This document shows, in pieces, positions 22,442-30,862 of a stretch of 64,000 nt of DNA. Numbering within the stretch: the stretch's first letter is position 1; each line of letters starts with the position of its first letter. The DNA is taken from assembly GCF_000447755.1 (NCBI RefSeq), contig NZ_AUNE01000025.1:1-64000 (forward strand), written 5' to 3'. Position numbers and translations under genes: made by a program. The stretch is from Bacteriovorax sp. BSW11_IV (GTDB lineage Bacteria; Bdellovibrionota; Bacteriovoracia; Bacteriovoracales; Bacteriovoracaceae). The notes beneath the pieces are model-generated. The model saw nothing but the letters and a program-made list of their open reading frames with translations, did no database searches and had not been told where the DNA came from.

Positions 22442-25201
22442 TTACTTTGTAAGTGGAGCAAACTTAGTAAGCTCAATCCCCTTAACAGCATTCTTATACT
22501 CTTCAATACTAGGTGTTCTTCCTAGAACTGATGATAGGAAAACTACCGGAGTAGAAGAAAGAAGTGATTCACCTTTCTTAGTGTCAGAGTCTTGAACTAC
22601 GCGGCCTTCGAAAAGACGAGTAGAAGTCGCCATAACAGTGTCACCCTTAGCGGCCTTTTCTTGGTTACCCATACAAAGGTTACAACCTGGTCTTTCTAGG
22701 TACATTGTATTGTCGTAAGTAGTACGAGCAACTGATTTAGGGTTTGTATCGTCAAATACGAATCCTGCGTACTTTGTTAGAATATCCCAATCACCTTCGG
22801 CCTTAAGCTCTTCGATGATATTGTAAGTTGGAGGAGCAACAACTAGTGGTGCTTTGAATTCAACTTTACCATCTTGTTTCTCAAGGTTTCTGATCATGTG
22901 AGCAAGAATTTGCATGTCACCTTTGTGAACCATACATGAACCGATAAATCCTAGATCAACAGGCTTTTTACCTTCGTAGAAAGAAATTGGTCTGATTGTA
23001 TCGTGAGTATATCTTCTTGATGGATCTTCGTTGTTAACATCTGGGTCAGCAATCATTGGCTCGTCGATTAGGTCTAGATCAACTGTAAACTCAGCCGCGT
23101 ACTTAGCGTTTGCATCTGGAGTAAGAGCTGGCTTAGCGCCAGATTTAATTTCAGCAATTCTCTTATCAGCTTTAGCAATAAGGCCTTTTAGAGATCCTGC
23201 TTTATTGTCCATACCTTTGTCGATCATACCATTGATTCTGCTCTTAGCGATTTCTAGAGACTCGATTAGAGTTTCGTCGCTTGAGATACAGATTGATGCT
23301 TTCGCTTTCATTTCAGCAGTCCAATCTGTGAATACGAAAGCTTGGTCAGCAAGAAGAGTTCCAATATGAACTTCGATAATTCTACCTTGGAAAACGTTTT
23401 CTCCACCGAAGTGCTTAAGCATTTGAGCTTGAGTCGCGTGAACAACGTCACGGAAATCCATATGATCTTTTAGAGTTCCTTTGAAAGTTACTTTAACAGA
23501 TTCAGGAATTGGCATTGAAGCTTCACCAGTAGCAAGAGCTAGTGCAACAGTTCCGGAGTCAGCACCGAAAGCAACACCTTTTGACATTCTTGTGTGAGAG
23601 TCACCACCGATGATGATATCCCAGTCATCAACTGTAAGGTCGTTAAGAACCTTGTGGATAACGTCAGTCATTGCAGGGTATTTCTTATCTGGAGAGCGAC
23701 CAGTAACAAGACCAGCTTGATTCATGAAGCTCATAAGTTTTGGTGTATTGGCAGCTGCTTTTGAATCCCAAACAGAAGCTGTGTGACATCCTGATTGGTA
23801 ACCGATATCAACAGTTGTTGAGATTACTGTAGCGGCCATAGACTCAAGCTCTTGAGCCGTCATAAGACCAGTTGTATCTTGTGAACCAACAACGTTAACT
23901 CTTACTCTTACAACAGAACCTGCGTGAAGAGTTTTTCCTGGTGTTGCACCAAGTACGTTGTTGTTAAAGATTTTCTCAACTGCAGTAAGACCTTGTCCAT
24001 CAACAGATACTTCTTTTGAAGGAGCGTATGCTGATTTAAGTTCAAGGCCAAGTGCTTTAGCTGCAAGAGTTTGTAGTTTCTTACCAAATACTACAGCGTA
24101 AGATCCACCAGCTCTCATGAATTCCATTTTTGGAGTCGTTAGAGCAGAAGCGATATCTTTTACTTCTTTTCCGTCTTTTAAAAGTTTTTTAGTCTTTGTG
24201 TTGATAGTGAAAATTGTTCCTGTATCAACAGAGAAAACCTGCTCAAGAACTGGTTCACCGTTAGCGTCGTAAACTGTTTTTCCAGCAGCATCAGTTTTCT
24301 TAACCCAGTTTTGTAGGTTGATACCAATCCCACCTGTAACGTCTACAGTTGTAAGGAAGATTGGAGCGATTCCATTTGTACCAGCAACAATAGGAGCGAT
24401 GTTGATAAAGGGAACATATGGGCTAGCTTGCTTTCCTGTCCAAAGGGCAACGTTATTTACCCCTGACATTCTTGAAGAACCAACACCCATTGTACCTTTT
24501 TCAGCTACAAGCATTACTCTTGCATCAGGGTGCTTTGCTTGAAGCGCTCTGATTTCTTGTTGCGCTTCTGGAGTGATCATACACTGCCCGTGAAGTTCTC
24601 TATCTGAACGAGAGTGAGCTTGGTTACCTGGAGAGAGAAGGTCAGTTGAAATATCACCAATACCTGCAACAAAAGTTACAACTTTGATTTCTTCTTCAAC
24701 TTCAGGAAGTTTTGTGTAGAACTCTGCTTTCGCATAGCTCTCTAGAATATCTTTTGCAAATTTATTTCCGTCAGCAAGACCTTTTTTAAGTCTGTCAGTG
24801 TCTGCATCGTATAGGAAAACCTGAGTCTTTAGAACTTCAGCAGCAGGCTTTGCAACTTTCTCATCGTTTCCTAGAGCTAGGTCTAGAAGAACTTCAACAG
24901 AAGGTCCACCTTTCATGTGAGAAAGTAGTTCAAAAGCAAAGTCAGTTGAAATTTCTGCAACTGTTGATTGACCTAGGATAATTTCTTTTAAGAATTTTGC
25001 TTTTTCAGCGGCAGCACTCGTTGTTCCCGGTACTGTATTATAGATGAAGAAGTTTAGAGATTCTTTACGGTGCTCATTGTTTGTGTCTTTGATCTGAGCA
25101 ATGATTTCTTTTAGAAGTTCGCTACCATCAATTGGTTTTGCGTGAAGACCTTGTGTTTTTCTGTCTTCGATTTCCTTTAAGTAGTCTGCATACAAACTCA
25201 T
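22442..25201 (-). CDS. acnB: Aconitate hydratase B
   Basis: 919 residues, slightly longer than E. coli AcnB (865). It converts citrate to isocitrate in the TCA cycle using a [4Fe-4S] cluster in the cytosol. The order is that of AcnB: an N-terminal HEAT-like domain (about 1-160), the swivel domain, then the catalytic domains. The cluster cysteines are visible: C756 in GFIGSC and C840/C843 in GCNLCMGNQEK. Other landmarks are GYQSGCHTASVWDS and GGDSHTRMSKG. AGGACAAAACT precedes the ATG. It stands alone; codon use looks like a well-expressed gene. Confidence 0.97.
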   Translation of the reverse strand: MSLYADYLKEIEDRKTQGLHAKPIDGSELLKEIIAQIKDTNNEHRKESLNFFIYNTVPGTTSAAAEKAKFLKEIILGQSTVAEISTDFAFELLSHMKGGPSVEVLLDLALGNDEKVAKPAAEVLKTQVFLYDADTDRLKKGLADGNKFAKDILESYAKAEFYTKLPEVEEEIKVVTFVAGIGDISTDLLSPGNQAHSRSDRELHGQCMITPEAQQEIRALQAKHPDARVMLVAEKGTMGVGSSRMSGVNNVALWTGKQASPYVPFINIAPIVAGTNGIAPIFLTTVDVTGGIGINLQNWVKKTDAAGKTVYDANGEPVLEQVFSVDTGTIFTINTKTKKLLKDGKEVKDIASALTTPKMEFMRAGGSYAVVFGKKLQTLAAKALGLELKSAYAPSKEVSVDGQGLTAVEKIFNNNVLGATPGKTLHAGSVVRVRVNVVGSQDTTGLMTAQELESMAATVISTTVDIGYQSGCHTASVWDSKAAANTPKLMSFMNQAGLVTGRSPDKKYPAMTDVIHKVLNDLTVDDWDIIIGGDSHTRMSKGVAFGADSGTVALALATGEASMPIPESVKVTFKGTLKDHMDFRDVVHATQAQMLKHFGGENVFQGRIIEVHIGTLLADQAFVFTDWTAEMKAKASICISSDETLIESLEIAKSRINGMIDKGMDNKAGSLKGLIAKADKRIAEIKSGAKPALTPDANAKYAAEFTVDLDLIDEPMIADPDVNNEDPSRRYTHDTIRPISFYEGKKPVDLGFIGSCMVHKGDMQILAHMIRNLEKQDGKVEFKAPLVVAPPTYNIIEELKAEGDWDILTKYAGFVFDDTNPKSVARTTYDNTMYLERPGCNLCMGNQEKAAKGDTVMATSTRLFEGRVVQDSDTKKGESLLSSTPVVFLSSVLGRTPSIEEYKNAVKGIELTKFAPLTK

Positions 25202-25345
25202 AGTTTTGTCCTGTCTTTAAATGTAGTTGATTATCCTAATGTTATAGCAAATAGCATTGAAATTCTCAATTGCTAGCGCATTAGGCCATTCATTGTTTTT
25301 TAGTTGATGCGGCGAGTATGTGACTCGGTGCTAAATGATATTTGT

Positions 25346-25864
25346 CTAAGAGATCGTCTTCAAGTGAATAAAGATAGAATTGGCCTTAATTTCTATCTCT
25401 TGTGCAATGTCATTCAAGCAAAGGCACTGGTCATCTGCAACAGTATAAATATAACAGAACTCACTTGCTCCTAGGACTATGTTTTTCTCTATAGGATTAT
25501 CGATAACTTCAATTGAACATTCATATAGGGCCTGGTTCCAAAAAACATTGAAATCTGTGTTGGGCCCTGAAATTAGTTCAGCATCAATACTAATCTCACC
25601 TGAAAATGTATAGGGAACTAGGGGAGTGTCCATGATGTAATCCCCTGTTTCACTGTGGAGGACCATACCTTTTCCAGTCAACAAAAGAAGATGCCTCATA
25701 AAACCATTGAAGATTGAAAACGGCCCAGATTGATTTACTTGTGCAATAGAGATGCGAAAATTCCATTCACCAGTTTCTGGATAGCGAAAAATTTCTCTGG
25801 TAGTTCCACCACCATTTTTCCATGGCATTGATATGAAGTCTTTTGAGTGAATTATTTTTTTCAT
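25346..25864 (-). CDS. HutD/Ves-family cupin protein
   Basis: 172 residues of the HutD family: the start MPWKNGGGTTREI (residues 14-26), then FRISIAQVNQSGPFS, and a cupin-like barrel. HutD proteins accompany histidine utilisation genes or occur alone (Ves, cold-linked in E. coli); the exact role is unsettled. No hut genes lie here. It is cytosolic. The SD is weak. Confidence 0.85.
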   Translation of the reverse strand: MKKIIHSKDFISMPWKNGGGTTREIFRYPETGEWNFRISIAQVNQSGPFSIFNGFMRHLLLLTGKGMVLHSETGDYIMDTPLVPYTFSGEISIDAELISGPNTDFNVFWNQALYECSIEVIDNPIEKNIVLGASEFCYIYTVADDQCLCLNDIAQEIEIKANSIFIHLKTIS

Positions 25865-25882
25865 AATCTTAACTTAATATAA

Positions 25883-25922
25883 GTGCCACGTTCCCTTAAG
25901 AGAAATTTAGGGTACGTGGCAC
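25883..25922. repeat. Hairpin GTGCCACGT...ACGTGGCAC
   Basis: 14-base arms (GTGCCACGTTCCCT and AGGGTACGTGGCAC) pair at 13 positions around a 12-base loop. It lies in the short gap between two minus-strand genes. It lacks a T-run, so it may be an operator or an intergenic palindromic repeat rather than a terminator. Confidence 0.5.
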
Positions 25923-25950
25923 CTTAGTTCCTTAGTTGGCACCTTAGTTC
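25917..25950. repeat. Tandem 14-base direct repeat, 20-base period
   Basis: TGGCACCTTAGTTC occurs at 25917-25930 and 25937-25950, with CTTAGT between them. The first copy overlaps the right arm of the hairpin at 25883. Confidence 0.6.
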
Positions 25951-25963
25951 TTATTTAAATCGA

Positions 25964-26374
25964 TTAGAAGAGTTCACAAATAAAGCGCTCATCTTGCGCT
26001 CTATTTATTCTGTCATAACTGCACTTTGCTAATAGAGTGCAGTAAGACGCGCTACAATTACCATCTACAGATAAAGCATTATTGAAAATCGAATCAAAAA
26101 TTTCTTTAGAACTTTCTGAAGAGATTGTGACTTCTTGATTGATGGTGCATTTATATTTTTCACCAGATGGTTGATATCGATCAAAACTACAGTTTGCTTC
26201 AAGGTTGCAAGTATTTGATGTGCAATAGACGTCCCCGCCATTATTTACGATGGAATTAAAAACTGAATAGGCCTTATCACCGACTAAATAATCACTATTA
26301 GCACTTGCGAGTGTAGAACTAAGAAAGGTTAGATAGATAATTAGTGTTTTCAGGCACTTAACTCCGGTAATCAT
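25964..26374 (-). CDS. Small secreted protein built from two Cys-rich repeats
   Basis: Up to 136 residues. A signal peptide ends near LASANS. The mature part is an internal duplication: VFNSIVNNGGDVYC...CNLEANCSFDRY and IFDSIFNNALSVDGNC...CTLLAKCSYDRI, each followed by a final Cys, giving four matching cysteines per repeat and so probably two disulfides each. The frame begins at an ATG (26374) without an SD; a CTG at 26353 has GGAG eight bases upstream and would give a tidier signal peptide, so the true start is uncertain. Function unknown. Confidence 0.55.
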   Translation of the reverse strand: MITGVKCLKTLIIYLTFLSSTLASANSDYLVGDKAYSVFNSIVNNGGDVYCTSNTCNLEANCSFDRYQPSGEKYKCTINQEVTISSESSKEIFDSIFNNALSVDGNCSASYCTLLAKCSYDRINRAQDERFICELF

Positions 26375-26610
26375 AAGGGTGTGAGTAAAGATAATTGAGT
26401 TTTAAATTTATAGCAACGCTCGTTGTGATAATTACTCGTTTAAAGATTCTAGAAAGTTCTAAGGAAAATCGCTGAAGTGCCGATCTGGCCTGTATAGAGG
26501 GTAGCATTCTATAGCTAATTATGATCTTTCTGTACGTTTGTTGAGTTGTGTACGTTAGTTGCCATAGATCGTAATCGACAAAAGAAACGACGTTTCTTTT
26601 GAGTTTAATC

Positions 26611-27714
26611 ATGAAAGTTTTTAATCTTTCGAATGTTTTTTTAGGTTTTCTTTTAATTCTTTTTACATCATGTCAACAGCAAGAAAATATACTCGAACTT
26701 GAATCGAGTATGCGCACGTTTGATATTGGAGTGTCTTATTCGTTAAAAATAAAAGTCTCAGAGAAAATTGAAAGGGTCACAATTCAATTTGGCGAAGAAG
26801 AGCAAGTTGAAGTGGTGGGATCTGTTTTTGAATTTACACCGCAAGAAGTGAAAGAGGCCGAGAAGGTTGTTTTACGTGGCCATGATGGTGATGACAAATT
26901 AATACAAGAAAGTAAATATACTTTTAAGTATGTCGATCCGTCTGTTACTGAACCAGTTGAGGATGATCCTGAAGTGCCTAGGCCTGTAGGAGAGTTTCCT
27001 CATCATAATCCTACTTCATTACCTCAGTTAAATACACTGAATCGCCCATGGAGTAATTCACAGTCTGCGATCGTGATTGATGCTTATGAAAGCAATGGTA
27101 TTGATTGGGATAAAATGGCCGCTGACAAAAGAATGGCGGCCGTGATCCATAGATCTGGTGATGGACTTAAAGTTGATAAAGGTTACGCTCAAAGAAGAGA
27201 AATCGCCAGAGAGCGTGGTTACTTATGGGGTGCTTATCACTTGGGACGCCCAGGCAACGTTATTGAACAGGCCGATAAATTTTTAGATACTGTAGGTAAT
27301 GATGACGAGGCCCTACTCATTCTTGATTTAGAAAATACTCAATCGTCATCAATGATGAATGTTAAAGAAGCCCTACAGTTTATTGATTACGTTTATGATC
27401 GCACCGGGAAAATCGTTGTCATATATGCCAACCACTCAACGGCGCTAGATCTTAACAGTAAAGCAAAAAATCATGCACTGATTAAAAAAGCCCCGTTTTG
27501 GTATGCTCGCTTTAGAGAAAATATCCCATCTTTTCCAACTGGTATATGGGATACATATTTCCTATGGCAATTCTCTAGCGAAATTAATTGTACAAAGACG
27601 GGATCATGTCTTTATAACGTTCCTGGTACACGCTACGATATGGACGTAAACGTCTTTCCTGGGACTGTGGATGAGCTGAAAACACTTTGGTACAATCCAG
27701 GTTCTGAAAACTAA
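26611..27714 (+). CDS. GH25 lysozyme-like lipoprotein
   Basis: 367 residues from the ATG at 26611. A lipoprotein signal ends at LFTSC (Cys 21). Residues 30-115 form an Ig-like beta domain, then a Pro-rich linker, then a glycoside hydrolase 25 domain at about 150-350: an N-terminal Asp in AIVIDAYESNG (D157) and the catalytic LILDLEN pair (D239, E241), then IVVIYAN and FLWQFSS. GH25 enzymes hydrolyse the glycan strands of peptidoglycan. Anchored in the envelope, it could remodel the cell's own wall or, in a predator, that of the prey; the latter is inference. Its terminator overlaps the next gene (27768-27810). Confidence 0.85.
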   Translation: MKVFNLSNVFLGFLLILFTSCQQQENILELESSMRTFDIGVSYSLKIKVSEKIERVTIQFGEEEQVEVVGSVFEFTPQEVKEAEKVVLRGHDGDDKLIQESKYTFKYVDPSVTEPVEDDPEVPRPVGEFPHHNPTSLPQLNTLNRPWSNSQSAIVIDAYESNGIDWDKMAADKRMAAVIHRSGDGLKVDKGYAQRREIARERGYLWGAYHLGRPGNVIEQADKFLDTVGNDDEALLILDLENTQSSSMMNVKEALQFIDYVYDRTGKIVVIYANHSTALDLNSKAKNHALIKKAPFWYARFRENIPSFPTGIWDTYFLWQFSSEINCTKTGSCLYNVPGTRYDMDVNVFPGTVDELKTLWYNPGSEN

Positions 27715-27767
27715 TTGATTGAGAAGTCAAAACACTTAGTTTTTAAGAATCAACAAAAGAATCCGAT

Positions 27768-27810
27768 AAGAGACCTATGAGAATACAAGTAATCATAGGT
27801 CTTTTTTTTT
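27768..27810 (+). terminator. Intrinsic terminator overlapping the start of the next gene
   Basis: AGACCTATGA (27771-27780) pairs perfectly with TCATAGGTCT (27793-27802) around a 12-base loop, and a run of T continues to 27810. This is a textbook terminator for the GH25 gene, yet the ATG of the gene at 27777 lies inside its left arm and the T-run encodes Leu-Phe-Phe of its signal peptide. Confidence 0.85.
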
Positions 27811-29069
27811 CACTTAATTCACTTGCACAAGATTTTCAAAGTGAACAGTTCATCAGAGAAACTGGCTGCTACAATGGTTATTGTATTTCTACAAACCTTT
27901 TGGAAATTGCGAACCTTGAGAAATATACTCGTGCGATTATTCAAAATGAGACCGAAGCTACAGTTGTTCAATCATTAGAAATTCTTCGCCATCAAAATGT
28001 ATCAAGTGCTGAGTTAACTAAAACGACGAAACCATTTTTTGATTATATGTTTCAAATGAATACTTTTGAGCCAAGCTCATTTGATAATGAGTTCCAAGAA
28101 ATTTTACGAGCTTGCAGTATAAAAAAAGAAGATAAACTTGGGCAGAGTCGTATTAGTGAGAGACAGCTTCTCGTTGCAAAAGCTTTATGCATGAAAGAAA
28201 ATTTGAAATTGAATTTAAAGTCGCTTGAAAATGAATGTGATAAAGTCTTAAAAGATACCTTTTCACTTATTGATTTATCATCGACATATCCAGGAAGTTT
28301 TTCTGATATTTATGTCGAATTTCTCGTGAAAAATCCCGAGTTTGATCAATATATTATAGAATTTGATAAGAAATTAAATGAACTCTTAGGTACAAATTGG
28401 AAGAGGGAAATTTATCAATATGACAGAACAAAACCTGAACAGTTCCCAAAGAAGATCAGCGATCTTGATCTTGGTGTACTGGCCATAGAGATTACTGGAA
28501 ATAATGAAAAGGCAATAAAGCTAGTTCAAATTCTTCTCTCTGATCCTGGGGCAAGAGTCATAAAAAATGAATTTAGAGAGAGATTAAGAAGGGAAGATCA
28601 TAATAGATTTAAAAAGCTTAAGGACGTTCTCGCAGATGATTCTATTAACTCTATGATTGAGCTAGGAATGTATTCTCGAAAAATATTTGGTATGGATTAT
28701 AAAAGGAATTGGTCCAATAGAAACTATAAGGCAATTGCAGGAATTACCTTGGGATATGAACTTGGAAAAAGAGGGCATTCAAATGAACTCTCTTCTTGGG
28801 CATCACAATTTATCGGCGAGGCCTATAAGATAAAGGCCCATATCATTCCTGCCATCACTGCCAACAAGAGTATTGAAGGGGATCATCCTTATTTTGTCAC
28901 TGATTCAGTGGCCCACTTTGCTGGGGCCGATTTTGGTCATCGAATCTCTCAGGGCAGAGGATATTCCGCTCAGGATAGGCAGAGGGCCGAGGCCACAGGT
29001 CGTGAGAATTCTGAGGCCCATTGGAAACAAATCGATAGATTTAAAACATTAATTCAAAAACTAGAATAA
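27777..29069 (+). CDS. Secreted protein, unknown, with His-rich C-terminal motif
   Basis: 430 residues beginning with a short Sec signal peptide (1-17, ending SLAQ). The mature protein is helical and charged. The C-terminal 90 residues hold the most striking motif, DHPYFVTDSVAHFAGADFGH with later SEAHW, where the clustered His and Asp could bind a metal. The start codon is the only one giving a signal peptide, but it sits in the stem of the GH25 terminator and has a weak SD (AAGAGA). It ends one base from the convergent DUF5522 gene. No family recognised. Confidence 0.6.
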   Translation: MRIQVIIGLFFSLNSLAQDFQSEQFIRETGCYNGYCISTNLLEIANLEKYTRAIIQNETEATVVQSLEILRHQNVSSAELTKTTKPFFDYMFQMNTFEPSSFDNEFQEILRACSIKKEDKLGQSRISERQLLVAKALCMKENLKLNLKSLENECDKVLKDTFSLIDLSSTYPGSFSDIYVEFLVKNPEFDQYIIEFDKKLNELLGTNWKREIYQYDRTKPEQFPKKISDLDLGVLAIEITGNNEKAIKLVQILLSDPGARVIKNEFRERLRREDHNRFKKLKDVLADDSINSMIELGMYSRKIFGMDYKRNWSNRNYKAIAGITLGYELGKRGHSNELSSWASQFIGEAYKIKAHIIPAITANKSIEGDHPYFVTDSVAHFAGADFGHRISQGRGYSAQDRQRAEATGRENSEAHWKQIDRFKTLIQKLE

Positions 29070-29070
29070 A

Positions 29071-29547
29071 CTATAGCTTAACGTGTTCGATCCCCAGACC
29101 TTGATCTTGAAATTCTTTCTTTAAAAATAATTCTTTCACAGTTCGACCAGAGTTTCCATAACGAGAACTTTCAGAAAGCTTGTTAGAAAATTCGATAACA
29201 GCACAAATCTCACCTTTAAATTGTCCAAAGGCAAAGTCATTCAGATTTTCCGCCGTGATGTGATGGATTCTAATCTGATCTTTTTTTCCAAAAGCACTGG
29301 CAAGTAAGCTCATGGCGACAGCAGACTGTTCAACTGGTTTTGTATCTCTAATAATTTCATTGGCAAGTTTGAGATTCTTAGGAAGAATTTCTTGGATTTC
29401 AATACTGAAGTTTTTCAAAGTAAATCCATAAGGACAGTGAAGGCAATTCGTTTTACAACAAGTCCCTCTTTTTTTCAGATAAGCAGATGTAAAAACATTT
29501 TCACCATTACTATTTGTATAACTTAATTCGTTTTCCGTATTACTCAT
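29071..29547 (-). CDS. Protein with N-terminal DUF5522 Cys motif
   Basis: 158 residues from the ATG at 29547 (AAGGA seven bases upstream; the ATG at 29565 has no SD). The N-terminus matches DUF5522: VFTSAYLKKRGTCCKTNCLHCPYG, in which CC...C..C could bind a metal. The rest (about 45-158) is an alpha/beta region I cannot assign. It is probably cytosolic. The Tag gene lies upstream on the same strand about 65 bases away. Confidence 0.6.
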   Translation of the reverse strand: MSNTENELSYTNSNGENVFTSAYLKKRGTCCKTNCLHCPYGFTLKNFSIEIQEILPKNLKLANEIIRDTKPVEQSAVAMSLLASAFGKKDQIRIHHITAENLNDFAFGQFKGEICAVIEFSNKLSESSRYGNSGRTVKELFLKKEFQDQGLGIEHVKL

Positions 29548-29611
29548 TAATTGTTCCTTATTCATGAGGATGACACTTTTTTAAGTATCACATTAGGTGA
29601 AATTTGGGGAT

Positions 29612-30190
29612 CTAAACTTTAAAACAATCCTTGGCATGATCATTTACTAGCCCCATGGCCTGCATAAAAGCATACATTGTCGTAGGTCCTACAAATTTCC
29701 AACCGCGTTTTTTTAAATCTTTTGACAAAAGAATGGATTCCTCAGAAGTAGCTTGTATTTTCGATGTTCCTTTGGACTTCTTCTTTGCTTCATAACTCCA
29801 AAAGTAATTTGATAGAGAGCCAAATTCTTTTACAAGGTCGTGGGCCAATTTGGCATTATTAATAACGGCCTCTATTTTTCCTCTATGTCTAACAATCCCA
29901 GCGTCCAAAAGTAATCTATCCACATCTTTATCTGTGAATTTCGCCACTTTTTTATAGTCAAAGTTTTTGAAGGCCTTTCTAAAATGTTCGCGTTTAACTA
30001 AAATCGTTTTCCAGCTTAATCCCGATTGAAAACCTTCGAGGCAGATTTTTTCAAAAAGAATGCGATCATCTGTAACAGGATTTCCCCATTCATTATCATG
30101 GTATGAAATATACTGTTCATCTGAAGTGCACCAAGGGCATCTTTTTTTTCCATCATCACATTTAATGGCCTTATATACTTTTTGTTCCAT
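29612..30190 (-). CDS. tag: DNA-3-methyladenine glycosylase I
   Basis: 192 residues, the size of E. coli Tag. It excises 3-methyladenine from alkylated DNA as the first step of base excision repair. Landmarks are RCPWCTSDEQYISYHDNEWG (zinc-snap Cys and His, catalytic-region Glu), FEKICLEGFQSGLSW, the helix-hairpin region GIVRHRGKIEA, and a C-terminal VNDHAKDC supplying the remaining zinc ligands. AGGA precedes the ATG. It is 15 bases downstream of the TetR gene and may be read with it. Confidence 0.95.
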   Translation of the reverse strand: MEQKVYKAIKCDDGKKRCPWCTSDEQYISYHDNEWGNPVTDDRILFEKICLEGFQSGLSWKTILVKREHFRKAFKNFDYKKVAKFTDKDVDRLLLDAGIVRHRGKIEAVINNAKLAHDLVKEFGSLSNYFWSYEAKKKSKGTSKIQATSEESILLSKDLKKRGWKFVGPTTMYAFMQAMGLVNDHAKDCFKV

Positions 30191-30205
30191 ATTTTGATCC
30201 TAAAA

Positions 30206-30769
30206 TTATTTGATATCCTTCAAGTTGTCTTTGAGGATTTTATCTATTTCCTTATCGCTAAGTTTAAAACACTGATCGATAATTAAAAATGAAATACCAT
30301 GAGCACAACTAAGCATACGCTTAATAGTATGTTCTAGCTCATTAATATTAGAACTCCCTTTTAAAGATTCATAGAGATATTTGTTAAGTTGTTCAGTAAT
30401 AGTTTCGAATTCCTTGTACTCTTCCATGGCCGCTATTTGTTTAAAGTACATCGCTCGAAAATATCCTTCATGCTTTTTCGCAAATGCAATGTAGGCCTTG
30501 GCAAAATTCATAAGAGTAGCGCCTTTGGATTTGGCGATTTTTTCAAATTCTTCACACAGGATTTTGGCACCATCTAGTGCCATGTGAACTGCTATTTCAT
30601 TTCTTGATTTAAAATGCTTGTAAATGGCGGCAGGGGAGACTTCACATTTGTTACTAATATCCCTGATAGAAAAATCAAGGGCGCCATTTTGGGCCACAAG
30701 CTCACTTGCATTATGAAGAATGGATTCTTTTAACGATCCATGGTGATAAGTATTTGTTTTTTTTCTCAT
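30206..30769 (-). CDS. TetR-family transcriptional regulator
   Basis: 187 residues. The N-terminal HTH fits TetR (FSIRDISNKCEVSPAAIYKHFKSR), and the C-terminal helical domain resembles the TetR_C_33/WHG type. It is divergent from the SDR-like gene, and two tandem inverted repeats lie in the gap (30798-30840), so it probably represses both itself and the SDR. Ligand unknown. Confidence 0.88.
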   Translation of the reverse strand: MRKKTNTYHHGSLKESILHNASELVAQNGALDFSIRDISNKCEVSPAAIYKHFKSRNEIAVHMALDGAKILCEEFEKIAKSKGATLMNFAKAYIAFAKKHEGYFRAMYFKQIAAMEEYKEFETITEQLNKYLYESLKGSSNINELEHTIKRMLSCAHGISFLIIDQCFKLSDKEIDKILKDNLKDIK

Positions 30770-30797
30770 TTGCCCATTATCTCATTTTTATACTTGC

Positions 30798-30840
30798 ATG
30801 TAAACAAGTGTTAACTTAGCATGTGAACAATTGTTTACAT
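30798..30840. promoter_or_regulatory. Tandem TetR operator candidates
   Basis: Site 2, ATGTGAACAATTGTTTACAT (30821-30840), is a 20-bp palindrome with one mismatched pair. Site 1 (30798-30817) begins ATGTAAACAA and is a weaker copy of the same palindrome. Their centres are 23 bp apart. Position between the divergent TetR and SDR genes supports them as the regulator's sites. Confidence 0.65.
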
Positions 30841-30862
30841 TGGTGTTAACGTTGGAGTACAG

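Noticed and set aside
22442-25201. Long open frames on the plus strand inside acnB (for example 23031-23369)
   Set aside because: They lie fully antisense to a strongly conserved gene, lack SDs and encode no recognisable domain; they follow from the codon bias of acnB.
25883-25922. Calling the GTGCCACGT hairpin a terminator
   Set aside because: Neither arm is followed by a T-run on either strand, and it lies between two genes of the same direction where an operator or repeat is equally likely.
25917-25950. Tandem 14-base repeats as a CRISPR or phage attachment site
   Set aside because: Only two copies with a 6-base gap; no spacers, cas genes, integrase or tRNA nearby.
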